A stretch of DNA of 64,000 nucleotides from Streptomyces smyrnaeus (lineage in GTDB: Bacteria; Actinomycetota; Actinomycetes; Streptomycetales; Streptomycetaceae), in contig NZ_JAFFZM010000010.1 of NCBI RefSeq assembly GCF_017676345.1, positions 206,322 to 270,321 of the forward strand, given 5' to 3'. Shown here piece after piece: positions 16,724 to 25,190 of this stretch. Position 1 is the first letter of the stretch; each line of letters opens with the position of its first letter. The translations under genes were made by a program, and so were the position numbers. The notes below the pieces were generated by a model that was not told where the DNA came from, made no database searches, and saw only the letters and a program-made list of their open reading frames with translations.

Positions 16724-17128
16724 TCACCTCGGCGGGAGCACGGCGAATGCTTCGACCTCCATGAGAAGTTCCGGCCGGATCAGCCCGGCCACCTGCACGG
16801 CGCTGCTCGCGGGGAGCCGTTCCGGGTCGAGATACCGGTCGCGTACGGCACGCAGCGCTGGTATGACGGACAGGTCCGTCACGAAGAAGGTGAACTTCAC
16901 GACGTCGGCGAAGCCGGCTCCGGCCTCCCGCAGACAGCGCTCCAGGTTGGCGAACACCTGCTCGGCCTGGGCTTCGGGGTCGCCCTCGCCGACGACCTTG
17001 CCGTCCGCGTCGAGCGCGATCTGCCCGGATATCGCGGCCAGCCTGCCTTCCGCGACGACGAGATGGCTGTAGCCGTTGCCGGGCGCGAGGCCCTGGGGGG
17101 CGACGATGTGAGTGGGCGACGATGACAT
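16724..17128 (-). CDS. RidA-family enamine/imine deaminase
   Basis: This 134-residue RidA/YjgF/UK114 protein normally hydrolyses reactive 2-aminoacrylate-type enamines formed by PLP enzymes. Family features are Tyr-Ser-His-Leu-Val near residue 20, Gly-Gln-Ile-Ala-Leu-Asp-Ala-Asp-Gly, a Glu-Gln-Val-Phe-Ala-Asn-Leu helix, and a Pro-Ala-Ser-Ser-Ala-Val-Gln-Val strand. The usual catalytic Arg of the active RidA group is not obvious, so it may belong to an Rid1-7-type subgroup. It lies 13 bp after the Rv2578c-type gene and probably shares its transcript. ATG at 17137, three codons earlier, is an alternative start. Confidence 0.85.
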   Translation of the reverse strand: MSSSPTHIVAPQGLAPGNGYSHLVVAEGRLAAISGQIALDADGKVVGEGDPEAQAEQVFANLERCLREAGAGFADVVKFTFFVTDLSVIPALRAVRDRYLDPERLPASSAVQVAGLIRPELLMEVEAFAVLPPR

Positions 17129-17141
17129 GCGGCACATGCTG

Positions 17142-18266
17142 TCAGAGCAGAGTGAGCTGTGTGCAGTGGTTTTCCCCGGCGTCGTCGAGCTCCGGGTCGC
17201 CGAGTTCCGCGTCGTCGAGTCCCGGGGCGTCGAGCTGGGCGCCGCCGGGCACCGCGCCGCCGGGCGAGCTCGGTGCCGCCGACTCGATCCGCCGGGTCGC
17301 GCCGGACGTCGAGGGCCCCACGCCGTACTCGGCGGCCAGCTCGTGCACCTGCCGCGTGATGCGCCGCTGGTACCACTTGGGCGCATACGCGCCGCCCGAG
17401 TAGAGGGCCTCGTAGTGCCGCACCAGGTGGGGATGGTGCTGGTGCAGCCACCGGAAGTACCACTCGCGGGCTCCCGGCCGCAGATGCAGCGCGAGCGGTG
17501 TGACGGAGGTGGCCCCGGCCGCGGCGATGGCGCGCACGGTCGTACGCAGCTGCGCCGGCGAGTCGCCCAGGAACGGGATCACCGGAGCCATCAGCACCCC
17601 GCACGGAATCCCGTGCTGCGAGAGCGTGCGTACGACATCGAGCCTCCGCTGCGGAGCCGGGGTCCCGGGCTCCACCGTGCGCCACAGCTCCTCGTCCGTG
17701 AAGCCCACGGACACCGAGATCCCCACGTCCGCGATGGCGGCGGCCGAGCGCAGCAGGTCGAGATCGCGGAGGATGAGTGTGCCCTTGGTGAGGATGGAGA
17801 AGGGATTCGCGTAGTCGCGCAGGGCGGTCAGAATGCCCGGCATCAACCGATAGCGTCCTTCCGCCCGCTGATAGCAGTCGACGTTCGTACCCATGGCGAT
17901 GTGCTGGCCGCGCCAGCGGGAGCTGCTCAGCTCCTTGCGCAGCAGTTCGGGCGCGTTCACCTTGACGACGATCTGGGTGTCGAAGCCCTCTCCCGTGTCC
18001 AGGTCCAGATAGCTGTGCGTCCTGCGTGCGAAGCAGTAGACGCATGCGTGGGAGCAGCCCCGATAGGGATTCACGGTCCATTCGAACGGCATCCGTGAGG
18101 CGCCGGGCACCCGGTTCACCAGCGAGCGGGCCCGCACCTCGTGGAAGGTCATGCCGCGGAACTCCGGGGTGTCGAACGTCCTGCTCGTCACGGCGGAGGT
18201 GCCGAAGAGGGCGGGCGCCGCGGTCCGGCTGTGCTCGTCCGTGTCCCTCAGCTCGTCCCAGCGCAT
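17142..18266 (-). CDS. Rv2578c-family radical SAM protein (SplB-like)
   Basis: This 374-residue radical SAM protein of the group containing M. tuberculosis Rv2578c is distantly related to spore photoproduct lyase. The cluster motif Cys-Ser-His-Ala-Cys-Val-Tyr-Cys (CxxxCxxC) follows Asn-Pro-Tyr-Arg-Gly near residue 70. It is preceded by Met-Thr-Phe-His-Glu-Val and followed by a Lys-Val-Asn-Ala-Pro-Glu strand, as in the family. The last 60 residues are a low-complexity Asp/Pro/Gly tail. The reaction is unknown, but DNA-damage association is plausible because a LexA-type box lies 66 bp upstream of the ATG. It is co-directional with ridA, 13 bp apart. Confidence 0.85.
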   Translation of the reverse strand: MRWDELRDTDEHSRTAAPALFGTSAVTSRTFDTPEFRGMTFHEVRARSLVNRVPGASRMPFEWTVNPYRGCSHACVYCFARRTHSYLDLDTGEGFDTQIVVKVNAPELLRKELSSSRWRGQHIAMGTNVDCYQRAEGRYRLMPGILTALRDYANPFSILTKGTLILRDLDLLRSAAAIADVGISVSVGFTDEELWRTVEPGTPAPQRRLDVVRTLSQHGIPCGVLMAPVIPFLGDSPAQLRTTVRAIAAAGATSVTPLALHLRPGAREWYFRWLHQHHPHLVRHYEALYSGGAYAPKWYQRRITRQVHELAAEYGVGPSTSGATRRIESAAPSSPGGAVPGGAQLDAPGLDDAELGDPELDDAGENHCTQLTLL

Positions 18267-18331
18267 CGTCGGCCTCCTCGGTGGTGGTGTCGCGTCCCTC
18301 TGGCGGCACTGTCGCTTCTTCGTCCTCAGAA

Positions 18332-18347
18332 TAGAACACTCGTTCGC
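18332..18347 (-). promoter_or_regulatory. LexA-type SOS box upstream of the Rv2578c-family gene
   Basis: TAGAACACTCGTTCGC contains the Gram-positive/actinobacterial SOS core GAAC-N4-GTTC at 18334-18345, with flanks close to the consensus TCGAAC-N4-GTTCGA (12 of 16 with the spacer ignored). It is 66 bp upstream of the start codon. The divergent SRPBCC gene starts 109 bp away on the other side. Confidence 0.6.
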
Positions 18348-18455
18348 ACCGAACGTGTCAAGGCGGATTTGGGGAGCCGACCCGAGGGTGATTGGCTGGC
18401 CACCTCGTCCACCACAGGCCGTCCCAACACAGGCCGTCCAACCACAGGAGGAGTC

Positions 18456-18908
18456 ATGGCGCAGGTCGAGGCGACCACGCAGCGGGAGATCGCCGCCGGG
18501 CCCGATGAGGTGTTCGATGCGCTGGCCGACTACAGCGGGACCCGGGCCGAGCTGCTTCCCGACCACTTCAGCGAGTACGAGGTCAAGGAGGGCGGCGACG
18601 GCGAGGGCACCCTCGTGCACTGGAAGCTCCGGGCGACCAGCAAGCGCATCCGTGACTGCCTGCTCGACGTCACCGAGCCCGAGGACGGTGAACTGGTCGA
18701 GAAGGACCGCAACTCCTCCATGGTCACCACCTGGCGGGTGACCCCGGGCAGCAAGGAGAAGACGGCCCGGGTCACCGTGACGACGGTCTGGAACGGTGCG
18801 GGCGGTATCGGCGGCTTCTTCGAGAAGACCTTCGCCCCCAAGGGCCTGGCCCGTATCTACGACGAGGTGCTGCAGCGGCTGGCCACCAGGATGGAAAAGG
18901 CCGGCTGA
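18456..18908 (+). CDS. SRPBCC (START/Bet v 1-fold) family protein
   Basis: This 150-residue single-domain protein has the helix-grip fold of the polyketide cyclase/START superfamily: an opening strand, two short helices with Pro-Asp-Glu-Val-Phe-Asp-Ala-Leu-Ala-Asp-Tyr, a sheet of alternating strands, and a long C-terminal helix ending in Leu-Gln-Arg-Leu-Ala. Such proteins bind hydrophobic ligands, and no catalytic residue can be named. The ATG has an excellent AGGAGGAG site. There is no signal peptide. It is transcribed divergently from the Rv2578c-family gene, sharing a 189-bp intergenic region that contains the SOS box. Confidence 0.85.
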   Translation: MAQVEATTQREIAAGPDEVFDALADYSGTRAELLPDHFSEYEVKEGGDGEGTLVHWKLRATSKRIRDCLLDVTEPEDGELVEKDRNSSMVTTWRVTPGSKEKTARVTVTTVWNGAGGIGGFFEKTFAPKGLARIYDEVLQRLATRMEKAG

Positions 18909-19157
18909 CCCGTGCCCCGCACCCGGGGACCCGCGGCGCGGCGCGCACTCACCGGATCGGGTGGTTTCCGCCGAAGAGCGCTGCCGCGCCGCTGATCCTC
19001 CGCCTCGGCGAAAACCCCTGCTCGGCACGGTGACGGGCGCCTCGGGCAACCGAATTCGTTCCCACCGGCCCCACGCCGCGCAGTCGAACCGTGCTTGAAC
19101 GCTCTTGTCGTGCAATGCGAGAAATACTCCCCCAGCAGCAGCGGCAAGGGGAGTGCG

Positions 19158-21959
19158 ATGGGCGGGACCGGCGGGGCGATCCTCGACAGCAGGGACGACG
19201 AGAATCCCGTACCAGGGACGGGAGTTCGCGTGGGCGGCCCCGGCGCCCGGGGCGGTGCCGGGGCCACTCCCGCCCCGGCCGCTCCGGCCGCCGTCGAGGT
19301 CACCCTGGAACTGCCGGGCCGACCGGACATTCCGGTGCAGGCCACGCCGGTACGGGCGCCCGCGGCTGCTGGGGCTGCGGGGCCTGCGGGTGCTGCTGGG
19401 GTTGCAGCAACGGTGGGTACTGCGGGGGCTGCAGGGGCTGTGGGCCCTGCCGGGGCTGCGGATGCTGGGGAGTTCGAGGCGGTCGGGGCGGCGACCGCGC
19501 CGCGGTCGGCACAACCGGCTCCGGCGTCTGCTGCGACTCGGTCGGCCCCCGCGCCCGGCCCGCACCGGCCGTCCCCCGCATCCGACGAGGCGGTGCCGGA
19601 CGACGGTTCACCGCAGGTCTCGCTCTCCCCGCGCCGCCTCAGGCTGGTCTTCGGGGCACTGATGCTGTCGCTGCTGCTGGCGGCGCTCGAACAGACCATC
19701 GTCGCCACGGCACTCCCCAAGATCGTCGGCGAACTCGACGGCCTGCGGCAGATGTCCTGGGCCGTCACCGCCTATCTGCTCGCAGCGACCATCGGGCTGC
19801 CCATCTACGGCAAGCTCGGCGATCTGTTCGGCCGCAAGGGGCTCTTCCTCTTCGCCATCGGCGTCTTCACCGTCGGTTCGGCCCTCGCAGGCTGGGCCGG
19901 ATCGATGGAGGAGCTGATCATCTACCGCGCGGTGCAGGGCACCGGCGCGGGCGGACTCATGATCGGCGTCCAGGCGATCATCGCGGACGTCGTACCGGCC
20001 CGGGAGCGCGGGCGCTACATGGGTCTGATCGGTGCCGCCTTCGGGCTGGCCTCCGTCGCCGGTCCGCTGCTGGGCGGCTGGTTCACCGACGACCTGTCCT
20101 GGCGCTGGTGCTTCTGGTTCAACGTGCCGGTCGGCCTGCTCGCCCTCCTGGTCACCTCCTTCGCCCTCGAACTGCCGCGCGCCCGAGTCCGCCCCCGGCT
20201 CGACATCCTCGGCGCCCTGCTGATCGCGGTGTTCTCCACCTGCCTGGTGCTGCTCACCAGCTGGGGCGGTACGACCTACGACTGGGACGACCGCGTCATC
20301 GTCGGGCTCGCCGCCGGCGCGCTGGTCAGCGGAGTCCTCTTCCTCGTCGCCGAGCGCTTCGCGCCCGAACCCGTGCTGCCGCTGCGGCTGTTCCGCGACT
20401 CCGTCTTCAACGTCACCGGACTGGTGGGCGCGGCCATCGGCATCGCGCTGTTCGGCGCCGCCAGCTATCTGCCCAGCTTCCTGCAGATGGTCGAGGGTGT
20501 CAGCGCCACCTCGTCGGGGCTGCTGATGCTGCCACTGATGTGCGGGGTCGTCGTCTCGTCCCTGCTGTCCGGTCAGCTCATCTCCCGTACCGGGCACTAC
20601 AAGATCTTCCCCATCCTCGGCTGCGCCCTCTCGGCAGAAGGCATGTGGCTGCTGTCCAAGCTGGACGAGGACACCTCGTGGCAGGTCTTCGGTGTCTGGT
20701 CGGGCATCCTCGGCCTCGGTATCGGTTTCGTGCTGCCGGTGCTGGTGCTGGCCGTGCAGAACTCGGTAAGCCCCGCCGACATCGGGGCCGCCACCAGTGC
20801 CAACAACTACTTCCGGCAGATCGGCGGCAGCGTCGGCGCCGCCCTCTTCGGCACCCTCCTCGCACACCGGCTCGCGGACGCCCTCGCCCGTGAACTCCCC
20901 CGCGGCCAGGGCGAGGTGCCCGACCCGGACTCCATCACCCCGCAGCTCGTGCGCGCGCTGCCCGCACCGCTGCGTGACGGCTACGTCCACGCGTACGCGG
21001 ACGCCATGCCGCGGATCTTCCTCTACCTCGTTCCGGTGCTCGTCCTCGGGCTGGCACTGTCCCTCTTCCTCAAGGAGAAACCCCTGGTGTCCCAGCACAC
21101 GCCTGTGCCGTCGGCCCGTACCGCCGAAGCGCCCGCAGCGTCCGCGCCCGACGCCGACGGCGCGGCACCGCACCTCCAGGCGCAGCCCGCGCCGTACGCG
21201 GCGGGCGTCCCGGTCTGCGGCACCGTCCGGCACCACGACGGCAGCGCCGTCCCCCGCGCGGCACTCACCCTCGTCGACACCTCGGGACGGCAGATCGGAC
21301 GTGGCGCCACCAAGGAGAACGGGCGGTACGCGCTGAGCACCCCCGGTGAAGGCTCCTATGTGCTGATCGCGGCGGCCGGCGGGCACCAGCCGCGCGCGGT
21401 CAGCGTCACCGTGGGCGAACGTCCCGTCGACCTCGATGTGGTGCTCGGTGGTGCGGGCAGGCTGGCGGGCAGCGTGCTGACGGCCGACGGCAACCCCGTC
21501 AAGGACGCCATCGTCACGCTCACCGATGTACGCGGCGAGGTGGTCGCCACCACCCGCAGCAGCCGGGAGGGCTGCTACGTCATCACCGAACTCGTGGCCG
21601 GGGAGTACACCTTGGCGGCCAGTGCGCCCGTCTACCGCCCGGCCGCACTGCCCGTCTCCGTACAGGCGTCCCGCGAGACCCGGCAGGACATCGAGCTCGC
21701 GGGCGGTGCCGTACTGCGCGGCACCGTCCGGGCCACCGGCGGGCGCCCCGTCGAGGACGCCAGGGTGACGCTGCTGGACGCCGCGGGCAACGTCGTCGAC
21801 ACGGCGACGACCGGCGCCGACGGTATCTTCCGCTTCGTCGACCTGGCCTCGGGCGAGTACACGGTGGTGGCCGCCGGCTATCCGCCGGTCGCCACCGTCC
21901 TGCAGATCGCCGGCGGCGGGCGCACGGAGCGCGACCTGCAACTGGGCCACGAGGACTGA
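19158..21959 (+). CDS. DHA2-type MFS exporter with three C-terminal carboxypeptidase-regulatory-like domains
   Basis: This protein has about 933 residues. Residues 155-640 form a 14-helix MFS carrier of the DHA2 drug:H+ antiporter family, with motif A Gly-Lys-Leu-Gly-Asp-Leu-Phe-Gly-Arg-Lys and motif C Gly-Pro-Leu-Leu-Gly-Gly. A Pro/Ala linker follows, then three tandem CnaB/carboxypeptidase-regulatory-like beta-sandwich repeats at about 680-760, 762-845 and 850-932. Each has the Gly-x-V-x-x-x-Asp-Gly-x-P-V and Gly-x-Y-x-L turns. The N-terminal 150 residues are Ala/Gly/Pro-rich with collagen-like Gly-x-x runs. I chose the ATG at 19158 behind AGGGGAG, but a start nearer the carrier is possible. 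The substrate is unknown. Confidence 0.85.
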   Translation: MGGTGGAILDSRDDENPVPGTGVRVGGPGARGGAGATPAPAAPAAVEVTLELPGRPDIPVQATPVRAPAAAGAAGPAGAAGVAATVGTAGAAGAVGPAGAADAGEFEAVGAATAPRSAQPAPASAATRSAPAPGPHRPSPASDEAVPDDGSPQVSLSPRRLRLVFGALMLSLLLAALEQTIVATALPKIVGELDGLRQMSWAVTAYLLAATIGLPIYGKLGDLFGRKGLFLFAIGVFTVGSALAGWAGSMEELIIYRAVQGTGAGGLMIGVQAIIADVVPARERGRYMGLIGAAFGLASVAGPLLGGWFTDDLSWRWCFWFNVPVGLLALLVTSFALELPRARVRPRLDILGALLIAVFSTCLVLLTSWGGTTYDWDDRVIVGLAAGALVSGVLFLVAERFAPEPVLPLRLFRDSVFNVTGLVGAAIGIALFGAASYLPSFLQMVEGVSATSSGLLMLPLMCGVVVSSLLSGQLISRTGHYKIFPILGCALSAEGMWLLSKLDEDTSWQVFGVWSGILGLGIGFVLPVLVLAVQNSVSPADIGAATSANNYFRQIGGSVGAALFGTLLAHRLADALARELPRGQGEVPDPDSITPQLVRALPAPLRDGYVHAYADAMPRIFLYLVPVLVLGLALSLFLKEKPLVSQHTPVPSARTAEAPAASAPDADGAAPHLQAQPAPYAAGVPVCGTVRHHDGSAVPRAALTLVDTSGRQIGRGATKENGRYALSTPGEGSYVLIAAAGGHQPRAVSVTVGERPVDLDVVLGGAGRLAGSVLTADGNPVKDAIVTLTDVRGEVVATTRSSREGCYVITELVAGEYTLAASAPVYRPAALPVSVQASRETRQDIELAGGAVLRGTVRATGGRPVEDARVTLLDAAGNVVDTATTGADGIFRFVDLASGEYTVVAAGYPPVATVLQIAGGGRTERDLQLGHED

Positions 21960-22149
21960 GCGCGGGCCGGCCCGGCTCCCCGGCGGCGCAGGGGCGGGCC
22001 GCCTGCCGCCGCCCGGAAGCGGCTGCCCGCCTCGCGGCGCGTCCCCCGTTCGGGCGTCACCCGCCCGGTCGTTGCGCTCCGGCTCTACGGTGGTGCAGGC
22101 CGCGCCGTCGCGGCGGGACCGGCCGTCGCCGGGAGAGAGGACTGGTCCG

Positions 22150-22848
22150 ATGGGAAGCGAGCCGTACGCCGGCCGAACGGCCTGGAGGGTGAAGACCCCC
22201 GGCACGGCGGAGACCCTTGTCGCCGTGCGCGGTTGTCTTCCGACCGCCGCGGTGGCCGTCGACGCGCGCGGCACCGTGGCGCACTGGAGCGCCGGAGCGC
22301 GGGCGCTGTTCGGACACCGCCGCAAAGACGCGCTGGGCGCAGCCGCCGGCGAACTGCTGCCGGTGACCGGCGCCTTGAACGCCGCCGCGCGCCCCGGTGA
22401 CCACCACTGGCTCGCCGGCATCGGGGATCTGGCGGGGTCCGGCGAGGCGATGGCGGGCCGTGCCCGCGTGCCAGCGCCCGGCGGTGCCCGTGCGGACGTG
22501 CTGTGGTGGGGCTACCCCATGGCGGCACCCGCGCCCTTCCGGCTGCTGGTGCTGGCCACCGGGGCCGCGCGGCTCCAACGGCAGCGGGCGCTGCGCGGTA
22601 CCCGCGTCGTGCCCGGCTTCGGCCCGTACGGCTGGTTCCCCGAGGGGGCCGACCTTGGCGGGCGGCTGCCGCGGATGCTGGGCCGTGCGGAGCCTCAGGT
22701 GGTGGCCCCGGTGCTCGCGCGGATACGGGAACTCGGCTGCCCGGTGGTGGAGGTGCACCGTCCCGTCGACCGGGACGATCCGGCGCTCACGGTGCTGAAT
22801 GCGCAGGTCAGCGGAGGGTGTGCGGAGCGTTCTCACCCGCCGGAGTGA
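22150..22848 (+). CDS. PAS-domain protein
   Basis: This 232-residue soluble protein has a PAS-like sensor segment at about residues 25-130: Ala-Val-Asp-Ala-Arg-Gly-Thr-Val-x-His-Trp-Ser-Ala-Gly-Ala, then Leu-Phe-Gly-His-Arg-Arg. This resembles the first module of Streptomyces PAS-GAF-SpoIIE phosphatases. The rest has a Gly-Phe-Gly-Pro-Tyr-Gly-Trp-Phe motif and no phosphatase, kinase or HTH domain before the stop. It could be a stand-alone sensor or the surviving N-terminus of a larger phosphatase. The following 74 bp carry a regulatory site and then dppA, so there is no room for lost domains here. Confidence 0.65.
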   Translation: MGSEPYAGRTAWRVKTPGTAETLVAVRGCLPTAAVAVDARGTVAHWSAGARALFGHRRKDALGAAAGELLPVTGALNAAARPGDHHWLAGIGDLAGSGEAMAGRARVPAPGGARADVLWWGYPMAAPAPFRLLVLATGAARLQRQRALRGTRVVPGFGPYGWFPEGADLGGRLPRMLGRAEPQVVAPVLARIRELGCPVVEVHRPVDRDDPALTVLNAQVSGGCAERSHPPE

Positions 22849-22853
22849 AAACG

Positions 22854-22869
22854 AGTGGTGTGGACCAGT
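22854..22869. promoter_or_regulatory. DasR/HutC-type operator candidate upstream of dppA
   Basis: AGTGGTGTGGACCAGT matches the remembered Streptomyces dre consensus AGTGGTCTAGACCACT in 13 of 16 positions, including both outer TGGT and ACCA arms. It lies 54 bp before the dppA start codon, in a 74-bp gap that must also contain the promoter. It could be bound by DasR or another HutC-subfamily GntR regulator. Confidence 0.45.
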
Positions 22870-22922
22870 GGAGTTATCCACAGGGGTGTCCTGGCGCTTG
22901 GCTACCGCGTAACGTGCCGCGC

Positions 22923-23756
22923 ATGAAGATCCTCATCAGCGCCGACATGGAGGGCGCAACGGGAGTCACCTGGCCGGCCGACGTCCTGCCGGGCACGCCG
23001 CAGTGGGAGCGCTGCCGGTCGATGTTCACCTCGGACGTCGACGCCGCCGTCCGGGGCTTCTTCGAGGCAGGCGCTGACGAGGTGCTGATCAACGAGGCGC
23101 ACTGGACGATGCGCAACCTCCTGCTGGAGAAGCTGGACGAACGGGCCGAGATGATCACCGGCCGGCACAAGTCGCTGTCGATGGTCGAGGGCATCCAGCA
23201 CGGCGACGTGGACGGCGTCGCCTATATCGGCTACCACACCGGCGCAGGCAGCGAAGGCGTCCTCGCCCACACCTACCTCGCCAACTCCCTGACCGGGGTG
23301 TGGGCCGACGGCGTACGGGCCAGTGAGGGGTGCCTCAACACGCTGGTGGCCACCGAGTTCGGCGTACCCGTCATCCTGGTGACCGGTGACGACCGCACCG
23401 TCGAGGACGCCAAGGGCTACGCACCCGAGGCGCTGGGCGTCGCCGTCAAGGACCATGTGTCGCGGTACGCCGCGGTCTGCCGGCCCCCGGCCCGCACCGC
23501 CGCCGACATCCGGGAAGCGGCCCGCCGCGCCGCGCCGCTGGCGGTGCGCCGCACCCCGCCCGAGCCCGAACCGCACACCGTCGAGATCGAGTTCGACGCG
23601 GAGCACCTGGTCGGGGCCGCCACCGTCGTGCCCGGCGTGGAGCGCACGGGTGAACGCCGGGTGGCCTACACCGCGCCCAGCGCCTACGAGACGATCCGCT
23701 GCTTCAAGGCGGTCACGACCGTCGTCTCCGCCGCGGTGGAGGAGCAGTATGGCTGA
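22923..23756 (+). CDS. dppA: M55 family D-aminopeptidase (DppA-like)
   Basis: This 277-residue zinc aminopeptidase of the DppA family removes N-terminal D-amino acids (D-Ala-D-Ala type substrates). Zinc ligands and active-site residues are all recognisable: Asp8 and Glu10 in Ser-Ala-Asp-Met-Glu-Gly, His60 in Asn-Glu-Ala-His, His105 in Gly-Tyr-His, and Glu135 in Ala-Ser-Glu-Gly. Length is normal and there is no signal peptide. It is the first gene of a peptidase operon, and its last 8 bp overlap the start of the M20 gene. A role in recycling cell-wall or non-ribosomal peptide fragments is likely but inferred. Confidence 0.92.
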   Translation: MKILISADMEGATGVTWPADVLPGTPQWERCRSMFTSDVDAAVRGFFEAGADEVLINEAHWTMRNLLLEKLDERAEMITGRHKSLSMVEGIQHGDVDGVAYIGYHTGAGSEGVLAHTYLANSLTGVWADGVRASEGCLNTLVATEFGVPVILVTGDDRTVEDAKGYAPEALGVAVKDHVSRYAAVCRPPARTAADIREAARRAAPLAVRRTPPEPEPHTVEIEFDAEHLVGAATVVPGVERTGERRVAYTAPSAYETIRCFKAVTTVVSAAVEEQYG

Positions 23757-25185
23757 GCTGACCGAGCAGTCCGCGTCGAGAAAACCGGAAGAGAGCACGA
23801 TGACGCCTGGGCCACGGCAGAGCCACCTCGACGCGCAGGTCTTCGAGGAGGTGGTGCGGGCGACCTCGGAGCTGATCCGCCTGGACACCACCAACCGCGG
23901 CGGCGGCGAGGGCAACGAGCGCGCTGCCGCCGAGTACGTCGCCTCCGGACTCGCCGACGCGGGCATCGAGCCGCGGCTGCTGGAGAAGAAGGCCGGACGG
24001 ACCAATGTGGTGGCCAGGATCGAGGGCACCGATCCCACCGCGGGGGCGCTGCTGCTGCACGGCCATCTCGATGTGGTCCCGGCCGAGCCCGCCGACTGGA
24101 CCGTGCACCCCTTCTCCGGCGAGGTCCGGGACGGTGTGGTGTGGGGCCGGGGCGCCATCGACATGAAGAACGCCGACGCGATGGCACTGAGCCTGGTGCG
24201 CGCCTGGGCCCGCGCGGGGGTCCGGCCGCCCCGCGACATCGTCCTCGCCTTCACCGCCGACGAGGAGGACAGCGCGGAGTTCGGCTCGGACTTCCTGGTG
24301 CGGGAGCACCCCGAGCTGTTCGAGGGCTGCACCGAAGGCATCAGCGAGTCCGGCGCCTTCACCTTCCACGCCGGGCCGGGCATGCGGCTCTACCCCGTGG
24401 CGGCGGGGGAGCGCGGCACCGCCTGGCTCGAACTGACCGCACACGGCAGGGCCGGTCACGGCTCCAAGGTCAACCACCACAACGCGGTCAGCCGCCTCGC
24501 CGCCGCCGTCCACCGCATCGGTGAGCACCAATGGCCCGTACGGCTCACCCCCACCGTGCGGGCCGCGCTCGCCCGCCTCGCCGAACTGCACGGGCTGCGG
24601 CCGCTCGGCCCCGACGCGCAGGACGCCGAGGTGGACGCGCTGCTCGCCCAGCTCGGCCCGGCCGCCGCGCTGATCGAGCCGACCGTGCGCAACAGCGCCA
24701 ACCCGACCGTCCTGGAGGCCGGTTACAAGGTCAATGTGATCCCCGGGACGGCCAAGGCGCGGGTGGACGGCCGGATGCTGCCCGGCGCCGAAGAGGAGTT
24801 CCACGCCACCCTCGACACCCTCACCGGCCCCGATGTGCGCTGGGAGTTCCAGCACCGCGAGATCCCGCTCCAAGCGCCCGTGGACTCCCCGCTGTTCGCC
24901 GCCATGGGCGAAGCCCTCGAACACTTCGATCCGGGCGCACACGCGGTGCCGTACTGCATGTCGGGCGGCACCGACGCCAAGCAGTTCTCCCGGCTCGGCA
25001 TCGTCGGCTACGGCTTCACCCCTCTCAAGCTGCCCGAGGGCTTCGACTACCAGGCGCTGTTCCACGGCGTCGACGAGCGGGTGCCCGTCGAGGCCCTGCA
25101 CTTCGGCGTCCGCGTCCTGGACCGCACCCTGCTCGGCACCGCCACCGCCACCGACCGCGACGCGACCACCCCGTCAGGAGGCTGA
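23749..25185 (+). CDS. M20/M25/M40 family metallopeptidase
   Basis: This 478-residue di-zinc exopeptidase/deacylase has the expected ligands in order: His and Asp in Leu-His-Gly-His-Leu-Asp, Asp in Gly-Arg-Gly-Ala-Ile-Asp-Met-Lys, Glu-Glu in Ala-Asp-Glu-Glu-Asp-Ser, an acidic ligand near Ile-Ser-Glu-Ser-Gly, and a C-terminal His in Leu-Phe-His-Gly-Val. The dimerisation (lid) domain sits in the middle. The ATG at 23749 overlaps the dppA stop and follows a GGAGGAG site inside dppA. An ATG at 23800 is the alternative. The protein is cytoplasmic and probably hydrolyses dipeptides or N-acyl amino acids downstream of DppA. Confidence 0.9.
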   Translation: MAELTEQSASRKPEESTMTPGPRQSHLDAQVFEEVVRATSELIRLDTTNRGGGEGNERAAAEYVASGLADAGIEPRLLEKKAGRTNVVARIEGTDPTAGALLLHGHLDVVPAEPADWTVHPFSGEVRDGVVWGRGAIDMKNADAMALSLVRAWARAGVRPPRDIVLAFTADEEDSAEFGSDFLVREHPELFEGCTEGISESGAFTFHAGPGMRLYPVAAGERGTAWLELTAHGRAGHGSKVNHHNAVSRLAAAVHRIGEHQWPVRLTPTVRAALARLAELHGLRPLGPDAQDAEVDALLAQLGPAAALIEPTVRNSANPTVLEAGYKVNVIPGTAKARVDGRMLPGAEEEFHATLDTLTGPDVRWEFQHREIPLQAPVDSPLFAAMGEALEHFDPGAHAVPYCMSGGTDAKQFSRLGIVGYGFTPLKLPEGFDYQALFHGVDERVPVEALHFGVRVLDRTLLGTATATDRDATTPSGG

Positions 25186-25190
25186 CCCTC

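Noticed and set aside
22848..22854. Idea that the PAS gene runs on into dppA as a frameshifted larger protein
   Set aside because: The 74-bp gap holds a regulatory site and dppA starts with its own complete N-terminus, so there is no broken fusion.
22874..22882. TTATCCACA, a DnaA-box-like sequence upstream of dppA
   Set aside because: Only one copy, no cluster of boxes and no dnaA/dnaN nearby, so not an origin; probably chance.
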